From NCBI GenBank assembly GCA_029216955.1, contig JANAVB010044017.1, positions 5,626,529 through 5,690,528 on the forward strand: a DNA stretch of 64,000 nt, given 5' to 3'. The position numbers and the translations under genes were made by a program. Within the stretch, counting starts at the first letter, position 1. The number at the start of each line of letters is the position of its first letter. The notes under the pieces were generated by a model that saw nothing but the letters and a program-made list of their open reading frames with translations, was not told the DNA's origin and did not search any database. This DNA is from Iris pallida (lineage: Eukaryota > Streptophyta > Magnoliopsida > Asparagales > Iridaceae). This document shows positions 32,522 through 42,424 of the stretch, piece by piece.

Positions 32522-33564
32522 AACCATGGAACATGTTGGTGATTGCAAAGCTATAAAGGTCATCTTCCAAGCAATTGCACCAACATAAGTAGGGTCACTA
32601 GAACCACTTCGGTAACATGCATCCTAAATAGTTTTAATATCTAGCATGTTCTTACTGATGTCTTGCTATTAGCTTTTATTGATATCTTTTTAAGTGTCTA
32701 TTGTTTGAATCAATGTGAGACATAATTCTAGCTTGACTAGCTGTTTAGCTTAAATGTTTAGTTCACACTAAATAGTCTTTTACTCACTTTCCATTAGTGT
32801 GACACATTTATCTATGTATGCTCTTTATTTTAGTTTTATTCTTGAAGCATGCATAGGAGCTTAATTTTGTTTTTGGTTTATGCTTTTGACTCCTCGTCTT
32901 TAAAATTTTTTAATGGTCACTTCTTACCGATATGTCTTTAACATGTCATATTTACTTTGATTGGTATTTTGTGAGTATGTATGTTTAGCACAAGTCTCCT
33001 GTTTACTTGAAAAGTATATACATATATTTTCATGTTAACCTTGTACTTGCATAATATATTCACTATTGATTCTCATATTTTATTTTGATTAAGTTCTTAT
33101 GAATCAATTAAATCTTTGTCTGACAAAGTTTATTTATGCATGTTTCTGACTATTTTTTTATATGCTTATTAATGATACATGAATAATGCATTATCATTCA
33201 TATATTACTGATATGTTTCTTATATTTTTGTATAAATATCTTTATGGGATATATGAGTTAAGTTCAAGTTCTATATTATATTATTTTGAAAAGTAGTTTT
33301 TAAACTTGTGCTTATCTCACACTTAAGCTATTGATTTCTTTGAACAATTTATGTTCTTATCTTTATCAGCTTCTTCCTCAAAGCCTCTTTTAATGATGTT
33401 TTTATTTTCTTGGCTTTTTGGTTGACATTTTGGATAGATGATATTTTTTAATCTTGATAAACCATTCTTTGGGTATTTACTTATCTTATATTTAAGGATT
33501 ATGGATTTCAACGATGTTCAATGATACTGCATATATTCCTTTGAGTCTAAGTTCTTAAGAGTAG

Positions 33565-34185
33565 AAATCATTTTGGGAACAAGCCGAATGGGTCCTTCTG
33601 TCATACAGGTGTAAATAGCCTGAAGCGACACGGTGCACTAGTCTTCGGACTACCGCTAGCTGGGAACCGGCCCCTACAGCTAACCTGAAGTGATCAATAC
33701 TTTATAGACTTAAGATTTATTAAGGTGTACTTGCAACTATCGTCTAGTTCTGGATCCAAGGTACTGAACCCAGTCCCCTAGATTCCAGAATACATCAACG
33801 TATCTAGGTCTTACATTTTGATTTACAAATATTTTATATTTTATTGTTACCCAATGATTTTATAGAACATATGGATAAATATAATTGATACATCTTATGT
33901 TGTATGCTACATTATTCTAAAAATTTTTAAGTCCATAGAATATTTTTTTCATATTGCACTAATTCTTCTTAAATTCTCGGTTATTAAAGAAGAGATTTGT
34001 TTTGGGTACAAGCCTACAAAGGGTCTGTCTGTCACCACGACTATGGTCGAAGCGAAACGGTACTTAAGTGTTCCCCGGTGAACCTCCGTTAGCTGGGACA
34101 GTATCTCTACAACTAACCCAAGATTGATCAACGCTTTATAAACTACAGATTTATTGAGATCTAGTTACAATTGTTATTTGATGAA
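33565..34185 (+). repeat. Two diverged copies of a ~200-bp block in F
   Basis: The copies at about 33565-33775 and 33985-34185 share ordered words: TTTTGGG.ACAAGCC, GGGTC..TCTGTCA, AAGCGA.ACGGT, TAGCTGGGA, CTACA.CTAACC, GATCAA.GCTTTATA and AGATTTATT. Spacing is kept while individual bases differ. No ORF is shared. Confidence 0.75.
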
Positions 34186-36259
34186 TTTTGGATTTTAGAT
34201 TTGATGGATAATATTCTCTCTTTATATTTTCACAAAAGGTAGCATATGTTGATCTATCTTGTCGATTGTGAGATTCTGTAGCATAGATCAATTTATGTCA
34301 TCTTTTGACTTATACGATTATTCATCAAGCTAATTTGAAATATCTTTTGATTGTTTTATTTTTAAATGTTCATTTAATGGATATTTCTTCTTTTGTCTAA
34401 AGATGATTGTTTTTCGTATTCGTGACTACTCATTGAATATTATGGTATTGTAATTTTTTCTTTAGCTTGTGTAATATTCGTAATATTTATGTTTTTGAGC
34501 TTTATATTATTATCTTCTTATTCAAGTTACTTACTGTCTACAACAGTAATTCTTTGCGGGGAGAAGTCAAGCATATTGAATTTCTCTTTCTCAAAGCGTT
34601 TCTTTTCTTTAAAACCTTACGGTTGTCAGGTGAACACCGTGCTAAGGCTTTAAAAGGGAAGAAATGAACTTTGATAAGAAGACCTAATATTTTTGGATTA
34701 ATTTTCTACTTTTGAAAATATGTCTCTGAATTTTATTTTAAATTTTTTTCAATATTATTATTTTTGGATATAGCCATGTAAAGGTGGACCAATTAATTGT
34801 TTCAAATCAATTATCCCCTTGACATGTCATATATCTAGAATACGCTTTTCTTTGGACATATATCTAATTATGTTTATTTGTTCAAATGAATTTATTTATG
34901 ATTTATGGATTCTTTTATTGAAATTATTTTTGTGATTCGAATCGCCAGCTTTAAGTCTGAGGACTACATGGACACATTCGAACATTTATAAAGACAGTTT
35001 TTCGTGATAAATTCCACATTTATTTTGAAAAGTCTTTTTGATTTCTTTTTTTATTGAATCTGTCCGGTACTCAAATTTTTTATTAAAGACAGTTTTCAAA
35101 ATCTTTTAATGTCTTGAAATATTTCTTTTATATATTTTTTCTTTGTTCATCTTTAAGCATTTATTTATTGGATATTTCTTTTTGCCTAAAGATGATATTT
35201 GTTTTGAGTTTAAAATTTTACATGCATTTGATCAAAGGAAAGAAAAGATGCATATCTTGGATATCCCTTAGATCTTATGATTATTTATTTTATCTATTTC
35301 ATACATATAAATTATTTTTGAACTATATACGCATATTTTAAGGGGGAGCAAATTAATTGTTTCAATTTTTTATGCCCTTAGTATGTGGTATACCTAGTTC
35401 ATCATGGACATATTTTATTTTACTTAAAATATTTTGTTGAGTTGTTCATGAAATTTATATTTGTATTTTATGAGAGAATATATAATTATTATTATTTATT
35501 TTTAATTCTCTCATTTGAGTTTCTTATCTTGCCAAAAATATATTTAATTATCCTTATTTGATTGAGTTTAAAATTACTTTTGGCATTTCTTAATGAGGTT
35601 TTATCTCAAAGTTCATGATTATCTTATTTAGACTAATCATACTTTGCGGGGGAGCATTCAAGTCGACTGAATTTTTCCTTCTCAAGTATTTTGTCTTCAT
35701 TACCTTCTTGTTTATCTGATGGATATATATCATGCTATGGTAATTGAATTCAAATGCATGAACTTTGACATAGATTTTGATAGAATCTAGTATACTTATT
35801 TTGATTTCTTTTTCGATGATTGTACTATTTATTGATGTGATTCACTAATTTGTATAGGCAAATTATGAATCATATTTTTTTGTGATCATTGTTAAAAGTC
35901 TCATTATATTTTTGATTTTTTAATATATACTAGATCTGAGAATTTCTATTCCTCATGATTTATTTATGACCAATGATTGATTCCTTCTATATTGATAGAT
36001 TTTTTTTGTCACATGACATTCAAAACATATTTCATTTTTGGATTTCTAGTTGGTAAACTATGTATTGATTGATTTCCATGTTTTTAAGTTCAACCAACTA
36101 TATTGTGGTTTGATAAATTTTTTTAAGTTATGCAATTTTCTAAACTTGTTACACTGTTCTCCTAAACCTTGATCATGATTATTTTTGCTTTCCTCCTTTA
36201 CTTATGTTTGAGTTCATTTTAGCTCTAATTACGGGAGAGCTTATTTTTTGATCATGTCA

Positions 36260-36320
36260 AAGGGGGAGAAATAAGTTTAAGTGGGGAGAAATAAGTTTAA
36301 GTGGGGAGAAATAAGTTTAA
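36260..36320 (+). repeat. 20-bp tandem repeat upstream of the F PPT
   Basis: There are three copies of GGGGAGAAATAAGTTTAAGT in tandem, then a partial copy (ATAAGTTTAAG). Each carries a purine run like a PPT. Confidence 0.85.
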
Positions 36321-36426
36321 GTTAGCACAATAAGTTTAAGAGCACACACTATTATAGTATTATGTGTTTATTAGTGATACATGCATCTATTGTATATATA
36401 TTAAACTTAAAGAATTTGCCATAATC

Positions 36427-36440
36427 AAAAAGGGGGAGAT
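36427..36440 (+). other. Polypurine tract of F
   Basis: AAAAAGGGGGAGAT abuts the TGTTAG start of the 3' LTR. Confidence 0.85.
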
Positions 36441-37897
36441 TGTTAGCCCAATAATTATATCATGTTTTTGGATATGGCTAATCAATTGAGTTTAACATGA
36501 CGTCACTAATATTCATGTAATCACTATCATGTTGCTACTTAAACTTAGCATTGTCCTAATATTAGCATTGTCCTAATGTTCTATATCAATATTGCTATGC
36601 TTGTATCATATTGGTTTGTTTGTCGAACATGTATTTGTAGACATGCTGTAAGCATGATCAAACATGATTAAACCAGGACATATGCAATAGAGAATTATTG
36701 ATGGACCAAAGACGGCATTTTACAAGAAGATTTCTCTGAACCGCCTAACGACCTATCCGGGGCCTCGCATCGGGGGTTCCGCTGCTCGGTCAGCGGACAG
36801 GGGTCTAAGGGGCAGCGCCTCCCGTCAGGGAAAAAGGCGTCAAAAAAGGAAAAAGACGTCTTCAAGTCTGCTCAAATATTTCCAGATCTATTTATCTTTG
36901 GACGACCGCCGTCAAGGAAAAAGGCGTCTTCAAGTCTGCTCAAATATTTGAAGAAAGGCGTCATCAAAGGGCTATTGGTTTTCCTATTTCTTCAATGTAA
37001 TTTTGCATATTTATTGAGTCTAGGAATACGATGTACACTGCATCGTACTGGCAAATAGGCTACCCAAGAAATATTTTCAAAATACCCTTTCATTTTGAAA
37101 ACAAGCCCACTTACAAAAGCCCAAATTACTTCCTAACTGTTTGACTTTTCAAAAAGTCCAAAACCAATTTGTAAAAACCCTAACAGAACTCCAACAGAAC
37201 ACGGCCAGAGTTCGGCCCGAATTCGGCCAGAGTTCGGTTAGTGAACGTTGCTTTTTTAACTTGGTCTTCCTGCAGTTACGGATCCCAATAAGATTTTCTC
37301 ATAGAGTTCTGCCCGAATTCTGCTCGAATTCTGTCAGAATTCTGCCTTTGGAAAAACTATAAATAGAGAAGGATTTCGATCATTTCAACTCACTCATTCA
37401 CTTTTATATCTCTTCTCTATAAGCCTACTACTTCTTCCAAAGTATTCTGAGCTATTCATTTTCAAATCCCAAGCCAGTTACAATCCTCTAGTCGATTTGC
37501 CAGTACGGTACGGTCTAGAAGTTTCAGAGTGGTTGTAATCAGAGGCTTGATTAAAGTTTGACACTTCACAATTGATGTTGGTCGAGTACTTCGAATCAAA
37601 GCTCGCGTTGTAGAAGTTACAAGATCTTCGGATGAAAACTTGTGGTAATTTTCCATAGTAGATTCAACTGGAAGCTAGAGTTCTTCCGACTGGACTAGTC
37701 CTCACAAGAGGAAAACCAGTATACATTCTTGTGTTTGCGTTTGCTCTCTACTCTCTACTTTTTATTTACATATTTGTGATATATTATCTGTGATCTTGTT
37801 ACTAACATTTTTAAATAGTTAATTTCTGCTGCCTACTCTATTCACCCCCCTTCTAGAGTATTGTGCTTTACAACCTGTTTCTACAATCGGTCCTATA
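36441..37897 (+). repeat. 3' LTR of F
   Basis: This 1457-bp copy ends TCCTATA, against TCCTACA in the 5' copy. It has an extra segment near 36830-36900 containing a repeated AAAAAGGCGTC word that the 5' LTR lacks. Target duplication TTTTG follows. Confidence 0.92.
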
Positions 37898-37902
37898 TTT
37901 TG

Positions 37903-38920
37903 GAGGCGGAGGAAACAACCCCAGACGTCGGTGGTCCCTCCGAGATCGAAAAGGGTCAGGGTTTGCTGGTGAAAGAACCCTTTGTTGCTCCTCCTACTTA
38001 GAGAGGATATCGACACCCCATTCGGGTCCTTCTACCCTTTTGGCTCCTCGGGCTAGCGGTGAAGTTCAAGTCCCCGACAAGGGAGGGTGCGCTAATATTG
38101 AGGTTTTAGCCTTGCGGATTGAGGTCGATGGATCTTCTTCAGGTCCGCCGTCCATCACAGTAGCTCTTCCAACTCTTATTATGACACCTCATGTGTTGCT
38201 GATGCGGATGAGTATGTATAGTTTGCTGTCGGGGCAGTATATAAGATGTCGCAGAAAGGATTATCGACAATGCTGAATGCGAACGGGAGTTTTACGACTG
38301 CGAAAGCCATGGCGCTCCCTTATATCGGTTTAATACGTTCGCATCGGGGCCATGATCATATGGCCGACATACTAGAGGCTTCTGTGGCTGAGCTCGACCA
38401 ACATCTCTTCGAACTCCAGAGTATTCAACGGAAAGATTTTTCTGCTCTGATAGAAGAAGAGCAGAGAAAAATGATTGTCGAGGTTGAGTTGGCTTATCAG
38501 GACACGGTGGCCATCTGGGACCACCAGGTGGCCGACGTTGAGGCTGCAGCGGAGAGGCTGACTCAATCCGTTGAGAAGAAGGCTAAACAGCTAGCCTCCC
38601 TGGATACCATCTTAACGGAGATAACTGGCAAGATTCGTCTCCTCGAGGATCAACGGGCTCAACTTTTACTGGATGCTGAACGCACCTAGGCTGAGCATGT
38701 GATACTCAAGGAAGCGGAAGCAAAATTCATGCACCATATCGTTTCTCTATCTTGCCAGCAAAAAGTCTTGGATGCTAAGTATGAAGCCGATACTGCTCCC
38801 GAGGCCGTAGCAGTGATGCGGGGTGAGGCCGAAAATTGGGTTTTGGCGACTGTGGATACCCGTGCTGAGGCCTTAAAGCATCGGATCGAGAAACTTTCTA
38901 CTATTCCCCATGATGTCTAG
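37903..38920 (+). pseudogene. Coiled-coil C-terminus of the E2 antisense gene, 3' of insertion F
   Basis: The stretch resumes the frame interrupted at 29541, then breaks. From 38246 to 38920 there is one frame with a single TAG at 38687-38689 (CAG to TAG by context). The protein has long helices rich in Glu, Ala, Leu and Lys (for example DVEAAAERLTQSVEKKAKQL and ITGKIRLLEDQRAQLLL). It is a coiled coil comparable to E1 11839-12576. The stop TAG at 38918-38920 is followed 45 bp later by AATAAA. Confidence 0.65.
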
Positions 38921-38964
38921 GGATTTCTCTTTTTTTTATTTGTAATCCCTCACTTTTTGATAAA

Positions 38965-38970
38965 AATAAA
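38965..38970 (+). terminator. Poly(A) signal of the E2 antisense gene
   Basis: AATAAA lies in a T-rich context 45 bp after the stop, equivalent to 12644-12649 in E1. Confidence 0.5.
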
Positions 38971-39070
38971 GAATTTTCGGGTAGATTTGTGATTTGTGTG
39001 GACCTATTATCTTTTATGTATCCTGGTTTTGAGGTACAGATAATAAGTTTGAGAGGACCGACATGTTTGC

Positions 39071-39370
39071 TCAGAGGTAATATGGACGTGACAAATATGG
39101 GGTTCCTCTGGTGGAGTTTTCCTACTCAGAGGTATTATGGACGTGGTAGGAATGACTCTGGGGGAGGTACGTAAAACTTTTCAGAGGTAATATAGACATG
39201 GAAGTTCTGCGGTAGATGTATAGCAACTCAGGGGTTGTTTGTACGGGATGTTTACTCAGAGGTAATGTGGACGTGGTAAACATGATAGTTAGCGTAATCT
39301 TACGGAGTGTAAGATTCTGCTTTGTTGGGCGTAGAGGATCAACTCAGAGGTAATGTGGACGTGGTTGTTC
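39071..39370 (+). repeat. Five-copy TCAGAGGTAATRTGGACGTG array in E2
   Basis: Copies start at 39071, 39126, 39181, 39256 and 39344. The core is conserved while the DNA between is unique, so this is a dispersed motif rather than a simple tandem duplication. It lies between the poly(A) site of the antisense gene and the integrase stop. E1 has two copies at the same place. Confidence 0.75.
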
Positions 39371-39511
39371 TTCTATTAGAGATAGAATACAACGGAACAG
39401 CTGGGTTCCAGGAGCACAGGATTTATGCAGAAGAGAAGTGTGTGAACTCTGAGTATTAAGCTCACTGACTCTCCTGCTGGGAAAGGGTGGAAGTGCATAT
39501 CTAGGTTTATC

Positions 39512-40580
39512 TCAAGAGTAGTACTTCTTTAGGAACTTGCCGTTGATGGGCATCATAAACAAGTCTCCGTTGGGTCAGGCGAGGCGGTAAGCACCATTTG
39601 AGTATACCATTTCTATGATAAAAGGTCCCTCCCACTTGGGTTCGAACTTTCCTGGCATTTTATGAGTCAACACCATCGGTCTCCTGACTGCCAGAACCAG
39701 GTCGCCTATTTGGAAAGTCCTCTGTTTGACCTTCTTGTTGAAAGCTTGTGATACACGGGCTTGATAAAGTTCAATGCGCTGTTGAGCTAAGAGACATTTC
39801 TCATCAAGTGCTTCCAACTCTCGTAGACGACGGCGTTGATTGTATTTCTCCGTCAATTGGTTTGTGATTGCAACACGGAGTGAGGGTATCTGGATTTCGA
39901 GAGGCAGTATTGCTTCACTTTAGTAAACCAGAGAGAACGGTGTGTTGCCCGTCGGAGTCCGTACCGTTGTGCTGTAGGCCCATAGGCATTTGCCAAGTTT
40001 TTTGTCCCAGTCACGTTTATTGGATGACACGACCTTCTTGTTAAAAGCCTCGGCCAATCCGTTCGCTGCCGGATTATAGGCGGTTGATGCCACGTTCTGA
40101 ATACGATTCTTATCACAGAATCTGCTGAAAGCATGGCTGATGAACTGTGGACCATTGTCGTGGATAATCCTATGGAGTACCCCAAAACGGTCGATGACAT
40201 GATGCTTGATGAAGCTGATCATCCTAGAGTTTTTACTTCCGTCAGTGGAACTGCTTCTGAGCATTTGGAGAAGTAGTCGGTGATGGCTAGGATGAAGCGA
40301 TGTCCCCTCGATGAAGGAGGGGTGATAGGCCCCACAATGTCCATGCCCCAAGCTTCAAAGGACCAGGAGGCGACCGTAGGATGTAATGGTTCCGATGGTG
40401 TATGGATAAAGTCGGCGTGAAGCTAGCAAGCATGACACTTTTTAGCATAGTCGACGGTGTCGGTTGCCATGGTTGGCCAGTAGTAACCCATATGTCGCAG
40501 TCGATCCTGCAACTTAGTCCCGGGTTGATGAGCCCCGCAAGTTCCGTCATGTGCTTCCCGAAGGGCTTCGACTGCTTCTT
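39512..40580 (-). pseudogene. Integrase of E2, broken
   Basis: Motifs in several frames: the zinc module His/His region and CHAC near 40430-40560, WGMD near 40350, DYF, HDNGPQFIS near 40160, AEAFNK near 40040, and the C-terminal GPF module (KWEGPFIIEMVYSNGAYRL). It ends KFLKKYYS with TGA at 39512-39514. A stop after CHAC is a TAG where E1 has CAG. Compared with E1, about seven codons are missing just after AEAFNK. Confidence 0.87.
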
Positions 40581-40868
40581 CGTTGGATAGACATCAAAGG
40601 AGAAGTCCACCGTAGGAACGTCGGTACAGCATTTTAGTAGCTGTATTATAATAAAACCGAAGGAAACACCTTCTGACCGAGATGGCTTCTTTTGGGTCTT
40701 CTGGGTGAATTCCATAGCGAAATCGATGAATGGGAACCTCCAGTCTCGGACATTAGCACCGTCACTTGTCGTCATGGCATGGGCCATTTGTGTGCATAGG
40801 ATATTTTTAGGACAGACTAAGTCTCGACCAACTATCGTGACGTAGTGTTGAGTCCCGAGGGATGCTGC

Positions 40869-41258
40869 TAATGAAGCTGCGCGGCCAGCCAGAGCGTCAG
40901 CCTCCTGGTTTTGTAGCCGAGGTACGTGTTCTATGAAGAACTTGGTGAAGGTTGAGATAATATTTAATACAACTTCATGGTAAGGAACCAGATCTTTATG
41001 ACGAACTTCGTACTGCCCTCGAATTTGGTTAACGACGAGTTTTGAGTCGCCATAAGCTTCCAGATAATCCACCCCCAGCTGTCGTGCTAGTTGGAGTCCC
41101 ATGATGAGAGCGTTGTACTCGATAACATTGTTGGAGCACAGCTTTGAAAGGGAGTAAGCACGCTGGAAGACCAGCTGATCGGAGGAAACTAAGACCACCC
41201 CCACTCCCGCGATGATTTGGCCTTGGGGGCCTGTTCTCGAAGCACCATCAAAAAACAC
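40869..41258 (-). CDS. Second RNase H domain (aRNH) of E2
   Basis: The stretch is open and shows FFDGASRTG, EYNALIMGL, YGDSKLVVNQ and NQEADALAG, the four acidic positions of RNase H. It is the counterpart of 15018-15416 in E1. Confidence 0.87.
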
Positions 41259-41390
41259 CCGCCAGACGGAGTTTTCTTCGGCGACGTTTGATTCTTGGAC
41301 TTCATCCGGGATGTCTTCATAGAGGCTGGAGGACTCTGGGATCGGCTGCGCGGCTAAAAAGTCAGCTAGAGCTTGGCCCTTAACGGCTTT

Positions 41391-42424
41391 TTATGGGACG
41401 AATACCATGTTATACGGTGTCAACAGGATTGCCCATGTATCTAGTCGGGAGTTCAATGGTCCCGGCTTCGTCATAAAAACCCTGAGTGGATTGACTCGGG
41501 AGATGACATGAATTGTCTGGCCCAAAACGTAATGGCGAGTCTTCTAGATGGCGAACACCAAAGCTAAACATTCCTTTTCAACGGGGTTGTACCTGTGTTT
41601 AGCCCCGATCATTGTCCTACTAAGGTAGTAGATAGATTGCTCGTAGCCTGCATCATTGTTATGAGCCAACAAAGTGCCGAGGGAATGATCCATCGCACGG
41701 ATGTAGAGGAGAAATGGTTTGCCTGCGACGGGTGCCACCAGGACTGGCGGGCTCGTTAGGTAAGCTTTGATATCATTGAAAGCTTTCTGGCATTCTTCTG
41801 TCCAGACGTAGGAGACTCCCTTCTTCATGAGCTGGGTGAAGGGTTGACATTTTCCGGAAATGTTTGCTATAAACCTTCGGATGGATGCAAGACGCCCTTG
41901 CAGGCCTCGAAGTTTTCGGAAGTTCTTCGGAGGGTCCATGTCAAGGATGGCTTTGGTCTTCTCGGGGTCGACATGAATGCCTTTCGTCGTGATAATGAAG
42001 CCCAAGAACTTTCCGCTAGAAACCCCAAGGAAGGATTTAGCGGGGTTTATCTTGAGTTGATGCGCTCGCATGAGATCAAAGACTGTCTTAGGTCTTGTAA
42101 GTAATCACCTTTGAGACGACTCTTGACGGCGATATCATCGACATAGCATTCAACTGTTTTGCGTAGATGTTGACGGAAGATGGTACTCATAGCTCGTTGG
42201 TACGTAGCACCAGCGTTCTTCAACCCAAAGGGCATCACTGTGTAGCAGAAAACCCCTTTCGGAGTCCTGAATGATGTGTGTTTTACGTCATTGGAGAACA
42301 TTTTGATCTGGTTGTAGCCCGAGTACCCGTCCATAAAAGACATGCGTTCAAAGCCACATGTATTGTCGATCTTCACGTCAGTGATTGGAAGCAGGAATTC
42401 GTCTTTTGGGCAAGCAGTATTGAG
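41391..42424 (-). pseudogene. RT C-terminal part and RNase H of E2
   Basis: Codons resume at 42424 directly after the insertion of C, with ACPKDEFLLPITD, FMDGYSGYNQI, VMPFGLKNAGATYQR and YVDD (42134-42145). RNase H follows with RAMDHSLGTLLA and YNPVEKECLAL. There is a frameshift near 42060, and stops at 41544 (TAG, where E1 has CAG) and 41391 (TAA, where E1 has CAA). Confidence 0.9.
42420..42424. repeat. Left target-site duplication of C (TTGAG)
   Basis: It is repeated at 53754-53758. Removing C and one copy restores the RT sequence corresponding to E1 near 16580. Confidence 0.9.

Larger units (their letters stand above)
32522..36426 (+). other. Long non-coding 3' region of F without pol
   Basis: This stretch is AT-rich with no protease, integrase, RT or RNase H motif in any frame. 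It holds two diverged copies of a roughly 200-bp block (about 33565-33775 and 33985-34185). It also has repeated modules beginning CTTTGCGGGG (34553, 35642) and others with AATTAATTGTTTCAA (34790, 35350), plus GGGGGAG boxes near 35342, 35648, 36262 and 36433. Confidence 0.75.
29542..37897 (+). mobile_element. F: gag-only Copia retrotransposon (TR-GAG type)
   Basis: The element is 8.4 kb with LTRs of 1416 and 1457 bp (TGTTAGCCC...CCTACA/CCTATA), a TTTTG target duplication, a tRNA-iMet-type PBS and an AAAAAGGGGGAGAT PPT. The internal region encodes one gag ORF and then 3.9 kb without any pol domain. It is therefore non-autonomous, as in published TR-GAG elements. Repeated PPT-like boxes in the 3' region recall Sireviruses; that lineage is an inference. 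It sits inside the antisense gene of E2, in the same direction as that gene. Confidence 0.9.

Noticed and set aside
32522..36426. Possible hidden pol of F
   Set aside because: No integrase, RT or RNase H motif is seen in any of the six frames, and the longest ORFs are below 80 codons.
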